Shown: piece after piece, positions 33,134 through 42,102 of the stretch
How positions within the stretch are numbered: position 1 is the stretch's first letter
How the letters are laid out: every line of letters begins with the position of its first letter
From: Pelagibius sp048268885
Lineage (GTDB): Bacteria; Pseudomonadota; Alphaproteobacteria; Kiloniellales; Kiloniellaceae
Direction of reading: 5' to 3'
Assembly: GCA_048268885.1 (NCBI GenBank)
Contig: JBLWUP010000028.1
Coordinates: forward strand, 1-64,000
DNA length: 64,000 nucleotides
Notes under the pieces: generated by a model
What the model was told of the DNA's origin: nothing
The model's input: the letters and a program-made list of their open reading frames with translations, nothing else
Databases searched by the model: none
Made by a program: the position numbers and the translations under genes

Positions 33134-34068
33134 TCGGCATCCTTGTCGTCTTGCGGCTCCGCAAAGGCCCCGCAGGGGTCCTTCTCGTCGACCCGGGGGG
33201 TAAACCAGACATAGTCGAAGAGGCGCGGGTCGAAGGAGGGGTAGTCCGCCGCGTTGTCACGGTCGGCAACGACCTCCACCAGCGCCACCGTCACGCTTTC
33301 ACCGTCCAGGTACCAGGGCACGGCGCGGTCTTCGCGCACGTGGCCGCTGCCGGCGATGAGGACCGCGCCCTCGGCGTCGAGCGGCGGCGCCTTGGCCTGC
33401 TGCATGGCGGCGGCCATCCAGATGTCCCAGAAGCGCTGCACCTCTGCCATGGGCGCCAGCGCCGTCTCCGGCAGGGCGCCGCAATGACTCGCCGCAAGCT
33501 CCTCACGCAGCTCGGCCTGCATTGCGGCGGAGTAGCGCTTTGCCGACGTCAGGCGGGCGGTGACTTCCTCCGGCAGGTCCTCACCGCGGGCGAGGGCGCG
33601 CACCTGCTGTTGGGCAGGCTTGCCGGGCAGCATGGGCAGCCCCTCGGCCAGGGCGGCCTCGGCGATCGGCTGATATTCGGCCCAGGCGGGCCAGCCGCGG
33701 GCCTGCCAGTCCAGGGCCTCGCCCAGCTCGGCGACGCTCTCCGCGCGCGCGGCCGCCAGGGCGTCGGCGTGCTCCGGCTCGGCCATCTCCCAGACGACAG
33801 CCAGACGCCGCCCGCTGCGCCCCAGCGCGGCGACAACCCGCGCCTGCAGGCGGTGGTGTTCCGCATTGTCGTGTTTCTCGCCGACGAGAACCCAGTCGGC
33901 AGCCGCCGCCTCGCGGAGCAGAACGTCTTCGCCGACGGCTTTGCCGCTGCGGGTGTCCCACAGGGTGCCGTTCAGCGGATGGTCGGGATAAAGCGTGGCC
34001 GGCGCCGCCATGGCGCTGGCCGGTCCCAGGACGCAAGTCAGCGCCGCCGCAAAAAGAAATCTACTCAA
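33130..34068 (-). CDS. ChaN-family haem-regulated periplasmic protein
   Basis: This protein of about 312 residues has a signal peptide (LSRFLFAAALTCVLGPASAMA) and the ChaN (DUF399) core: ADWVLVGEKHDNAEHHRLQ, VWEMAEPEHADAL and VLIAGSGHVREDRAVPWYL. ChaN relatives bind haem and assist iron uptake. ATG 34518 in the same frame reads through non-family sequence, so I prefer TTG 34068 directly before the signal peptide. The conserved GEKH and GSGHVR histidines are intact. Confidence 0.83.
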   Translation of the reverse strand: MSRFLFAAALTCVLGPASAMAAPATLYPDHPLNGTLWDTRSGKAVGEDVLLREAAAADWVLVGEKHDNAEHHRLQARVVAALGRSGRRLAVVWEMAEPEHADALAAARAESVAELGEALDWQARGWPAWAEYQPIAEAALAEGLPMLPGKPAQQQVRALARGEDLPEEVTARLTSAKRYSAAMQAELREELAASHCGALPETALAPMAEVQRFWDIWMAAAMQQAKAPPLDAEGAVLIAGSGHVREDRAVPWYLDGESVTVALVEVVADRDNAADYPSFDPRLFDYVWFTPRVDEKDPCGAFAEPQDDKDAD

Positions 34069-34169
34069 CAGACCGCCACCCGCTTCCTGGTGCTTCCAGG
34101 CTTCTAAGTTGGGCAGCGGGCCGGCGGCGTCAAGCAATGTTCTGCGCGCGACGCGCCGTCGGGTGATCT

Positions 34170-34445
34170 CTAGGCCGTCGAGCGGCTGGCGTTTTCCGGG
34201 GGCGCCGAAGGCCCCGCGGCGCCCTGGCGCGCCTGGCGGTGACGGTTCACCACCATGCGGTCGTGCAGCCGCGTGATCGCCTGGCTGCCGGTCTTTTCGA
34301 AGAGAAAGGGCAGCAGCGCGTGGATGAGGCACGCGAGGGAGGCCAGCATCATGCGCCAGGAAAAGCCCCAGGCCTGGCCCAGGTGCTGCCAATAGGTCTC
34401 GCCGACGATGGCGGGGTGTTCGGTAAAGAGGTTGCGGAAGGACAA
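34170..34445 (-). CDS. DUF6356 family membrane protein
   Basis: This 91-residue protein matches the DUF6356 pattern: a LFTEHPAIVGETYWQHLGQAWGF N-terminus, one or two hydrophobic helices (MMLASLACLIHALLPFLF) and the block KTGSQAITRLHDRMV. These small alphaproteobacterial inner-membrane proteins have no known function. The C-terminal tail is Ala/Pro-rich. It lies alone between ChaN and the divergent Lrp gene. Confidence 0.85.
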   Translation of the reverse strand: MSFRNLFTEHPAIVGETYWQHLGQAWGFSWRMMLASLACLIHALLPFLFEKTGSQAITRLHDRMVVNRHRQARQGAAGPSAPPENASRSTA

Positions 34446-34577
34446 GAGGGCTCTCCATGCTCAAGCGGCCCCTTAGAATAGGCCGCCGCCGGCGAAATCG
34501 GCTTGCAAATTTCCTCAAGATTCAGTTATTTGAAGGTATATTTATCCACTTATCACGTTTTTGTGGAATGATATTCC

Positions 34578-35039
34578 ATGGATGATATAGATCGAAGAAT
34601 CCTGAAGGTGCTCCAGGAGCACGCCGACCTGCCGGTGGCCGACGTCGCCGAACGGGTCGGGCTCTCCGCGTCGCCCTGTTGGCGGCGGATCCAGAAACTG
34701 GAAGCCGAGGGGATCATCGAGCGGCGCGTGGCCCTGCTGAATCCGGAGAAGATGAACGTGGGGGTGACGGTCTTCGTCGCCATCCGCACCAGCCAGCACG
34801 ACGAGAACTGGCTGCGGGATTTTGCCGAGAAGGTGACGCGCATTCCGGAGGTGGTCGAACTCTACCGCATGAGCGGCGAGATCGATTACATGATGCGGAT
34901 CGTGGTGCCGGACATCAAAGCCTACGATGCGGTTTACAAGAAGCTCATCGCCGCGGTGCCGCTGTTCGACGTGAGTTCGAGCTTCGCCATGGAGGCGATC
35001 AAGTACACCACCGCGCTGCCCGTCGGCTACGCGCGCTAG
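34578..35039 (+). CDS. Lrp/AsnC family transcriptional regulator
   Basis: This 153-residue regulator has the N-terminal helix-turn-helix (DIDRRILKVLQEHADLPV, then VGLSASPCWRRIQKLEAEGII) and the RAM ligand domain (RIPEVVELYRMSGEIDYMMRIVVPDI). Lrp-type proteins usually bind amino acids and control neighbouring or distant transport genes. The stop shares CTAG with that of the convergent FadL gene. The region upstream (34446-34577) is AT-rich and likely holds its autoregulated promoter. Confidence 0.95.
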   Translation: MDDIDRRILKVLQEHADLPVADVAERVGLSASPCWRRIQKLEAEGIIERRVALLNPEKMNVGVTVFVAIRTSQHDENWLRDFAEKVTRIPEVVELYRMSGEIDYMMRIVVPDIKAYDAVYKKLIAAVPLFDVSSSFAMEAIKYTTALPVGYAR

Positions 35040-36385
35040 AAGGTCCAGCGCAGTTGAGCGGTAAGAATGTGGACGCGGTTCTGATACTCGCCGACCACTC
35101 TGCCGCTCTCAGGCCGGAACTGGTCGACCTGTGCATCCAATTCGTGATTGTAGGTGTAGCTGAAGTCCACCTTCATGGAGTCCAGCAGGCGGAGACCGGC
35201 GCCAAGCGCGAACACCAGCCGGTCATTGCCCGGAATTCCCGGATTGCGGTTGGCATCAGGGATTGGCGTCTGATCGTAGGCAAAGCCAAGTCGGATGACA
35301 TAAGGTTCCGCGGGTTGATATCGAAAGCCGACGGAGTAGCGGAACGAGTCGTTCCACTCCTCTTTCTGGACGATATCCGGCTGGTTGGTGTTGGCGAACT
35401 CGATCCTCAACGTTTCGAAACTGTGCCAGCGCGTCCAGGTCACATCGCCCAGCAAGGCGAACTTGGGCGAAAGCTCATGGTAGACGCTGGCTGAAAGCGA
35501 GGCCGGCAGCGTGATTTCGACCGAGGCATCGGTGTCTTGGAACAGCGTCCCGCCCAGGGTCAAGGGCGCGGCCGCCGCAGGGACGTCGTAGTCGGCATCG
35601 CCCGTGAGACGGTGATGAATCGACGAGCGGTAGGCTATGCCGATCCGCGTTCCGGGCTGGGGCGAGATCAGCACGCCAAAGTTATAGCCGAAGCCCCAGT
35701 CGCTTGCCTCGATGCTCAAGCGGCCGTCCGCCCCCTGGGGCACGATGCCGAGGCCCGTGCAGGCGCCGGGCCCGAAGAAGTCGTTGAAGCAAACCGTGCC
35801 GAAGTCGAGATCACTGCGCCGCTTGCCTTCGGTGTATTGCGCGCTGACGCCCGCGCCGACGGAAAGCCAGCGGTTGACCTTGAACGCGATGGCAGGATTG
35901 ACGTCGACAGTGGCGATCGCGGAGAGAAGCGTGTTGTAACGTCCGACCCAGTCGTCTTCGTATTCAGACGAGAGGCCGAAGGGCGACGTGATGCCCAGCC
36001 CCAGCTTTACTCTATCGTTCAGATTCAGGACGCCGAACAGGCTGCCAACGGGAATGACAGGAGTTTTCAAGTCTTCCGTGCCGGCGATTGGGTTGCCGAT
36101 ACCGTCCACGGTTCCGCGGTTATCGAAGCTGTTGTTCAGGAAGAACGCGTTGACCGAGATCATCAGCTGATGGCCGTCTATCAGGGTCATGCCGGCGGGA
36201 TTGTAGAACACCGTGCCTGCGTCTTCGGCAAGCGCGGCCGCCCCCGCCCCCGCGCTGCCCGCGGAAGTCGCGCTGTGCTCGGTGATGGCAAACCCGCCTG
36301 CCGCGGTCTCCCGGATGCCGGAAAACCAGGTCATGACCAAGCAAAGATACAATGCCAACAACGACCGGGGCTGCATTCGGCGCAT
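35036..36385 (-). CDS. OmpP1/FadL-family outer-membrane transporter
   Basis: This 449-residue beta-barrel protein has a signal peptide and the FadL hallmark N-terminal hatch: GGFAITEHSATSAGSAGAGA and GTVFYNPAGMTLI. The terminal residue is Phe (LTAQLRWTF), as expected for outer-membrane assembly. ATG 36385 follows GGGGGGAG; the in-frame extension upstream is not signal-like. FadL proteins import long-chain fatty acids, aromatics or other hydrophobic compounds. No linked catabolic gene points to the substrate. Confidence 0.93.
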   Translation of the reverse strand: MRRMQPRSLLALYLCLVMTWFSGIRETAAGGFAITEHSATSAGSAGAGAAALAEDAGTVFYNPAGMTLIDGHQLMISVNAFFLNNSFDNRGTVDGIGNPIAGTEDLKTPVIPVGSLFGVLNLNDRVKLGLGITSPFGLSSEYEDDWVGRYNTLLSAIATVDVNPAIAFKVNRWLSVGAGVSAQYTEGKRRSDLDFGTVCFNDFFGPGACTGLGIVPQGADGRLSIEASDWGFGYNFGVLISPQPGTRIGIAYRSSIHHRLTGDADYDVPAAAAPLTLGGTLFQDTDASVEITLPASLSASVYHELSPKFALLGDVTWTRWHSFETLRIEFANTNQPDIVQKEEWNDSFRYSVGFRYQPAEPYVIRLGFAYDQTPIPDANRNPGIPGNDRLVFALGAGLRLLDSMKVDFSYTYNHELDAQVDQFRPESGRVVGEYQNRVHILTAQLRWTF

Positions 36386-36640
36386 CGCTCCCCCCGACTG
36401 TCTTGCTGAACAAGATAACACGTTTTTGTGGCACCGACCGTTGTATAGGATTGTAGTATTACCACTCGCCACACTCAAGTATTGAGTTGCAACGCAACGA
36501 AGAATTTCCACTAAAGAGTGGCGTTCGCTTTTAGCTTCCTGATAGAGATTTTTGATTCTGAATTAGAAAACCGGAACCGATACCTCTTGGCGCTGTAGGA
36601 CCAGAGTTTTTCCCTAATTGGTTTCCCAGGGAGCGGACCG
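36386..36640. other. AT-rich divergent intergenic region
   Basis: This 255-base gap separates the FadL gene and the cyclase-AAA gene. It is A+T-rich (for example TTTTTGATTCTGAATTAG) and must carry both promoters. I see no small gene or clear hairpin. Confidence 0.4.
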
Positions 36641-39600
36641 ATGAAGCCGGAGAACAGCCCCCAGAACGAGCGCAAGCGCGTCACGGTGCTGTTCGCCGAC
36701 ATCTCCGGCTCGACTGAACTTGTCGAGAAGATGGATCCCGAGGACGTCGTTTCGGATCTCTTGCCGACAGTCGAACTGATGGTTCAGGCGGTCCAGCAGT
36801 TCGGCGGTACCGTCGTCAAGACGATGGGCGATGGGATCATGGCCATCTTCGGCGCGCCGGTCGCCCTCGAACGCCATGCCGAGCGGGCCTCTTACGCTGC
36901 GTTGGAGATCCAGCGGCTGGTCGAAGCGCAGCACAGTTCAGGCAGCGGAGATGATTCGACCGATATCCGCGTGCATCTCGGATTGACGACGGGGGAGGTT
37001 GTGGTCGGCTTCCTCGGTGACGAGGCCCATGCGACTTACGATGCCGCCGGTTTCACGGTTCACCTAGCGTCCCGCCTGCAGGCGATGGCGCCTGCAGGTG
37101 CAATTTACATCAGCCATGCCACGTTCAAATGGCTCGGAGACCGGTTTGTCTGCGATAGCCTCGGTCCCACGCGGGTCAGGGGCAGCGAGGAGCCTGTCAA
37201 AGTCTACGCGCTTAAGGGGTTGAAGCACGAAGGGGAACCGCATCCCGGGGCTCCGGGCGATCGCGAGGGCGTACCCTTTATCGGGCGCCAGCAAGAGCTC
37301 GATGAACTTCTCGCCACGACACGGAAGCTGATCGAAGGGCGTGGAAGCGTTGTTTCCATCGTCGGCGATCCGGGCATGGGCAAATCGAGACTGATAAGCG
37401 AGTTCAAGCGGGCCGTCGCCGAGATGCCCGTGACCTGGTTGGAGGGAGCCTCGCTGCCCTACGGAAGAACCCTCGCCTACTGGCCGTTCCTGGAATTGCT
37501 CCGCGGTTTTGCCGGGATCGTAGAGAACGACGACGAGTTGGAAGCCTGGCGCAAGCTCGAGAACCAGATTGTCGAGTTGTTCGGGGAGGAGGCAGCGGAT
37601 GTCCTTCCCTACGTCGCAACCCTCCTGGGCCTGCGCGTCAGAGGCAAGCTGGATGAGCGGGTCCGGTTCCTTGATGGCGAAGGCGTGCGGCGCCAGATCT
37701 TTCGCAGCATGCGCCTGCTTCTTGCACGCCTGGCTCAGCAGCAGCCGGCCATCGTGCTGCTTGAGGATGCGTTCTGGATGGATCGCTCCTCGACCGTCCT
37801 TCTGGCTCACTTGATCCCTCTTATTGAAGACCTGCCGCTCCTCATTTGTCTCGTGACCCGCGGGGAAAGCCTCGGCTCCGAAACGGGGATCCGCAGCGAT
37901 GCTGCAAGTCTCTATCCGCAACGTTATCAGGAAATCGTGCTCAACCCTCTCTCGGAGAGCGATACCGAGGCTCTCGTCGACCACCTAATGCAGACGTCAA
38001 ACCTGCCTCTCCGGATCCGAAAAGCCGTCTGCGCCGCCAGCGAAGGCAATCCGCTCTTCGCGGAGGAGCTCGCCCGCTCGCTTCTGGAAGGAGACTCGAT
38101 GATGTCCCAGCAGGCGGGCGGAAGGCCGTCTGCCGCCTTCGCGGGAAACTGGCAACTTGAGCTTCCGGGGTCCATCGAAAGCGTAATCATGGCGCGGGTC
38201 GACCAGCTGGAAGAGTCGGCGAAGGAACTTCTCAAGACGGCCTCGGTCGTCGGGCGTACCTTCATCGTCCGTGTGTTGGCGGCGGTCACCGGCTCGGAAG
38301 AGGTCACGAGGAACGGCCTGGTCGTCCTGAAACACGCCGACCTCATTCTCGATCGCCGGCGGGAGCCGGATCCGGAGTGCATGTTCAAGCATGTGCTGGT
38401 GCAGGAAGCGACTTACAACAGCATTCTTGTCAAGCGGCGGCGCCAGCTCCATGCGAGGGTCGGAGACACGATCGAGCAACTCTTTAGCGACAGGCTGGAC
38501 GACCTCGCCGGCCTTGTCGCGCATCACTACGCGCGTGCCGAGCAGTGGGAGAAGGCCCAGTTCTACCTTTTGAAGGCAGGCGATCAGGCCGACCGCCTGG
38601 CTGCCGACGAAGAAGCGCTGGCGCACTTCCAGATCGCGAGCGAGGCTTACCTGCGTGCCTTTGGACAGGAGGCGGAGCCGATTTGGCAGGCAACGCTGGC
38701 CCGAAAAGTCGGCGAGGCACACTACCGGAAGGGGGACAGCGAAGAAGCGAGAGATAAGTTCCGCGAAGCTCTTGGCCTGCTCGGCAGTCGGGATCCGCGA
38801 ACCAAGTTTGGCCTGGTGTTCCAGATCATCTATCAAGTCACGGTTCAGCTTATTCACCGGCTGCTTCCCATCACTACTTTCGACCGCCGCCTGGGAAGCG
38901 CCACGCAGGCGGACGAAGAGCGTGTCCGCCTCTACATCATGCAGTGGTGGTTGAACTTCTTCGAAAGCCCCTATCGAACGCTGCTCTACTCTCTGAAGAC
39001 CTTGAATGAGAGCGAGGTCAGCGGCGCGGTTGACGGTATCGTGCACAGCTGTTCCACCCTGGGCTTCATATGCTGTGTCCTGGGGTTGACGGAGGTCGCC
39101 GAGAAGTATCACACGCGTGCCGGCCTGCGGGCGCGCGACAGCAACAATCCGGTGGTATTCGGGCACGTTGCCTTGGGCTGGGGGTGGCAGGGAACCTACA
39201 CCGGCCGCTGGCCTGATGCCGTCGCACATTTCCGGCGCTCGGCCGACGCCTCGCGCGGCGCCGGCGACCTGCGCCAGTGGGGCTCGGCGAGCTGGGGGAC
39301 GATCCTGGTCCTTTGTCATCTGGGCCGATTTTCGGATGCCTGGGACTTGGCGCAGGAGCTGTTCGAGATCAGTGATGCTTCCAGCGATCAGGTGAATCTT
39401 CGTTGGAGCCATGTCGCACAGGGAGTGGTGTTGTTGCGCCTTGGCGCATTTGCTGCAGCGAAGCATCACCTCGAGACCGCCATCGCCGCCGGCGAGGCAG
39501 CGTCTGACTGGCAAATCTATACGAAAGCGGCGTGCGAGCTCGCGCGATCGAGCCTGATGCAGGAGGACCTCACTGAGGCGGCGGCCTATCTGAAGGCGGC

Positions 39601-40027
39601 AGCGGGGACGGTCAGGAAGTTCGGCCTGCGGGGCCACCACGTCTGCGACCTGAAGAACGTCCAGGCAATGCTGCTACAGGCAAGATTCACGCGGGGCGGT
39701 CGCGGCTTGAAGTCGCTGGCTCTTCGCTGGCAATTCCAATGGGCCTGCTTTCGGGCGCTGCGCGGGGCTAAGACCTACAGCGGCGCGCTGCCGGAGGCGC
39801 TTCGCCTTCGCGGCCAGTGCGCTTGGCTCGCAGGTCGCCCGAAGAAAGCGCTGAAGTGGTGGGAGCTGTGCCGTAAGAAAAGCGAGCAACTCGGCGCCGC
39901 CTACGATCTCGCGTTGCTGGAGATCGAAATCGGCCGACGACTCGCCGACCGAGAACGCGTCGCCAGAGGCGAGGCGCGCCTCGCGCAATCCAGAAAGGGA
40001 GTTTCCATAAAGGACCACAACGTTTAA
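36641..40027 (+). CDS. Class III adenylate cyclase-AAA ATPase-TPR multidomain regulator
   Basis: This 1128-residue cytoplasmic protein has a class III nucleotidyl cyclase domain at about 12-185. Metal-binding aspartates lie in VTVLFADISGST and KTMGDGIMAIFGAP. A STAND-like AAA ATPase follows (Walker A GDPGMGKSRL near 242, Walker B IVLLEDAFWMD near 370). The rest is helical TPR-like repeats (FQIASEAYLRAFGQEAEPIW onward). Such proteins couple signal binding by the repeats to cAMP synthesis. The start has GGGAGCGG 5 bases upstream. It has no operon partner. Several cyclase catalytic positions appear intact, so activity is likely. Confidence 0.9.
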   Translation: MKPENSPQNERKRVTVLFADISGSTELVEKMDPEDVVSDLLPTVELMVQAVQQFGGTVVKTMGDGIMAIFGAPVALERHAERASYAALEIQRLVEAQHSSGSGDDSTDIRVHLGLTTGEVVVGFLGDEAHATYDAAGFTVHLASRLQAMAPAGAIYISHATFKWLGDRFVCDSLGPTRVRGSEEPVKVYALKGLKHEGEPHPGAPGDREGVPFIGRQQELDELLATTRKLIEGRGSVVSIVGDPGMGKSRLISEFKRAVAEMPVTWLEGASLPYGRTLAYWPFLELLRGFAGIVENDDELEAWRKLENQIVELFGEEAADVLPYVATLLGLRVRGKLDERVRFLDGEGVRRQIFRSMRLLLARLAQQQPAIVLLEDAFWMDRSSTVLLAHLIPLIEDLPLLICLVTRGESLGSETGIRSDAASLYPQRYQEIVLNPLSESDTEALVDHLMQTSNLPLRIRKAVCAASEGNPLFAEELARSLLEGDSMMSQQAGGRPSAAFAGNWQLELPGSIESVIMARVDQLEESAKELLKTASVVGRTFIVRVLAAVTGSEEVTRNGLVVLKHADLILDRRREPDPECMFKHVLVQEATYNSILVKRRRQLHARVGDTIEQLFSDRLDDLAGLVAHHYARAEQWEKAQFYLLKAGDQADRLAADEEALAHFQIASEAYLRAFGQEAEPIWQATLARKVGEAHYRKGDSEEARDKFREALGLLGSRDPRTKFGLVFQIIYQVTVQLIHRLLPITTFDRRLGSATQADEERVRLYIMQWWLNFFESPYRTLLYSLKTLNESEVSGAVDGIVHSCSTLGFICCVLGLTEVAEKYHTRAGLRARDSNNPVVFGHVALGWGWQGTYTGRWPDAVAHFRRSADASRGAGDLRQWGSASWGTILVLCHLGRFSDAWDLAQELFEISDASSDQVNLRWSHVAQGVVLLRLGAFAAAKHHLETAIAAGEAASDWQIYTKAACELARSSLMQEDLTEAAAYLKAAAGTVRKFGLRGHHVCDLKNVQAMLLQARFTRGGRGLKSLALRWQFQWACFRALRGAKTYSGALPEALRLRGQCAWLAGRPKKALKWWELCRKKSEQLGAAYDLALLEIEIGRRLADRERVARGEARLAQSRKGVSIKDHNV

Positions 40028-40146
40028 GCCGCGAGGTGTAGCGGGCGTCCGCCCCCTTCAAGGCCTTGGCGGGCTGGCGGCGTGGAGCCTGCCGCTACGG
40101 CAGTACTCTCGGAGGCGCGCCGCGCCCTGGCGGACTTCCTGTCGTC

Positions 40147-40755
40147 CTACTCCGGCAGCTCGAAGCCGGTGTCGACGCGGCGCACCTGGTAGCGGTTGCC
40201 GTTCACGAAGTGCTCGTACTCGAAGACCTGTTGCTCGAGCTTCAGGATCTTGTAGGCGTCGTAGAGCTGCTCGTTGCTGGTGTCGGCTTTCAGGAACATG
40301 CCGTCGTCGACCCAGCCCTTGGTCGAGAGAAAGTACACCGGACCGGAAATGCCCCATTCGCCGACCTCGACCTGCTCGCGGTAGCTGCCGTCGTCCTCGT
40401 AGAAGCGGAAGGTGATGCGGAACACCCCATCGGGGAAGGCGTCGACGACCCAGCGCTTGGTGACGGCTTCGCCCTTCTTGTCCTCACCGTACCAGCGGCC
40501 GATGAAGACCTCGCGCGGCGCCTTCGCCATGGCGAGGGTCTCTTCGACCTGCGCCGAGGTGACATCGGGATCGCCGACGGCGGCGCGCGCCTGGTGGGTC
40601 CACATGAAGAGCACCAGCGCCATGAGAATGGTGATGACGACGCCCAGCAGCGCGCCATTCCGGCGCTCGCTGTCGGACACGACGCGTGCCTGTGCGCGCT
40701 TCTTCTGTTTCAGCTTTCTCTCGCGCAGGCTCTGATTCCTTGTTTGCCAGCTCAT
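40147..40755 (-). CDS. Membrane-anchored protein of unknown function
   Basis: I do not recognise this 202-residue protein. It has a very basic N-terminus (LRERKLKQKKRAQARVV), one transmembrane segment (LLGVVITILMALVLFMW) and an outside domain of about 140 residues rich in beta-prone segments: EVFIGRWYGEDKKGEAV, RWVVDAFPDGVFRITFRFY and GEWGISGPVYFLST. The pattern resembles lipocalin-like single-domain proteins that start with a GxW motif (IGRWYG). Coding quality is high and it stands alone. Confidence 0.72.
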   Translation of the reverse strand: MSWQTRNQSLRERKLKQKKRAQARVVSDSERRNGALLGVVITILMALVLFMWTHQARAAVGDPDVTSAQVEETLAMAKAPREVFIGRWYGEDKKGEAVTKRWVVDAFPDGVFRITFRFYEDDGSYREQVEVGEWGISGPVYFLSTKGWVDDGMFLKADTSNEQLYDAYKILKLEQQVFEYEHFVNGNRYQVRRVDTGFELPE

Positions 40756-41518
40756 CTTCGCCTCTTCCTGTTGCGTGTCGCCGCCTTGCTGCAGCGGCCC
40801 CTTGGCACCCTGGGGCGTTAACCAATTCCTTGATCACTGCTTTGTATTTTAAGAGATTTTTTACTTTTTTGCGAAGACTTCGGTGAGCAGGCCGCAAATC
40901 TCATACATAAGCGTTGCGCCGGGCAGGGCGGCGGTCCCGGAAGGGTCGCAAAACGGGGCGGCTTCCACCACATTGCGCCAACAAGGTTAACGCCCGAAAG
41001 GCCGCTGCTTCCTTCGAGGCGCTGCGCGGCAGGCGCAGGAAGGTGGGAAATCCGGCGCGGCGTTCAGGCCGGCTGCGCTTGCGTGCGCCGCACCGCAGCG
41101 CAGATTTCCTTGTCGATGTCGCGCCGCAAGACCACGCCGTTGTTCCGGTCCCGGTAGGTGAAGCGAAAGATGACGCCCCGCTCCATCCAAAGGAGGCGCT
41201 CATCATCGGCGCAGCCCTGGTGCAGGAGCGGAGCATCGGTGAAGCGCGCGATGGCGGCGGCCGCCTCGGCGGGACAAGACGGTGCCTCGGTAGCTCGGAG
41301 AGAGGGCGGTTCGGATGGAGGCAGTCTAGGGCGGGTTTGCCCCCCGCTTTCCAGCGGCGCGTTGCCGGCACGATGTTTCGCGCTCCCTCACACTTATGCT
41401 AACATTTGAATAAACGAATATGTTAACTTGGTCACCCTGCTGGCGCGTCCGGGCTTTGCCTGCCGCGGTGCCGCCAGCGGCAAAAAAGAAACACAACAAA
41501 GCAGTGAGGAATGCCCCA
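40756..41518. other. 763-base gap with no confident gene
   Basis: The stretch contains an AT-rich segment (40828-40875, including TTTTAAGAGATTTTTTAC), probably the promoter of the gene at 40147-40755. A GC-rich middle follows with one possible short reading frame at 41064-41186, then a second AT-rich stretch near 41395-41425 upstream of the DsrE gene. Longer open frames across it have unlikely Arg/Pro-rich products. Confidence 0.5.
41064..41186 (-). CDS. Possible small ORF or gene remnant
   Basis: ATG 41186 to TGA 41064 encodes 40 residues starting MERGVIFRFTYRDRNNGVVL. Third codon positions are mostly G/C. The same frame stays open upstream to a TGA near 41390 and gives protein-like sequence (ARFTDAPLLHQGCADDERLLW) but offers no ATG, GTG or TTG. 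It may therefore be a decayed gene or a short protein. No family is recognised. Confidence 0.3.
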   Translation of the reverse strand: MERGVIFRFTYRDRNNGVVLRRDIDKEICAAVRRTQAQPA

Positions 41519-42001
41519 ATGACCAGATTGCCCCTGACCAGGATACCGCTTTCCTTCGCCCTCGCATTGCTGCTGAGCGGCGGGTTGTTTGCCGGACAGG
41601 CTATTCAGAGCACGCCGGTGTCCGCCGGCGAGCAGCTGCACAAGATCGCCGTCCACGTCGATGAGGCCGACCCGCAGCGCATGAACATGGCGCTCAACAA
41701 CGTGCAGAACATGAAGGCGTTCTATGACGCCGCCGGCCAGAAGGTGGAGATCGAGGTGGTGGCCTACGGTCCCGGCCTGCACATGCTGCGCAGCGACACC
41801 TCACCGGTGAAGGACCGGATCTCGACGATGTCTTTGGAGATCGAAGGACTGACCTTTTCGGCCTGCGCCAACACCCTGAAGGGAATGTCGAAGAAAGAGG
41901 GCAAGGAGGTCGAACTGGTCTCCGAATCCCACATGGTGCCTTCGGGGGTCGTCCGCCTCGTCGAGCTGCAGGAAGGCGGCTACGCCTACGTCAGACCGTA
42001 G
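41519..42001 (+). CDS. Secreted DsrE-family protein
   Basis: This 160-residue protein has a signal peptide (FALALLLSGGLFAGQ) and a DsrE/F-like domain: HKIAVHVDEADPQRMNMALN, VEIEVVAYGPGLHMLR and TFSACANTLKGMSKKEG. The single conserved cysteine in FSACANTL is where DsrE-like sulfur carriers have theirs. ATG 41519 follows TGAGGA; the frame upstream is not coding-like. It lies 101 bases before a secreted MBL-fold protein on the same strand, a pairing that suggests periplasmic sulfur chemistry. Confidence 0.85.
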   Translation: MTRLPLTRIPLSFALALLLSGGLFAGQAIQSTPVSAGEQLHKIAVHVDEADPQRMNMALNNVQNMKAFYDAAGQKVEIEVVAYGPGLHMLRSDTSPVKDRISTMSLEIEGLTFSACANTLKGMSKKEGKEVELVSESHMVPSGVVRLVELQEGGYAYVRP

Positions 42002-42102
42002 GGCGCGCCACCGAAAAGAAGAACCCCCGGGGACCGTCTTGCCGCCCTTGCCGGTGTCGGCAAGACGGAAACCCGCCTCGATCAAACGGAGGAAGTTCAA
42101 GC

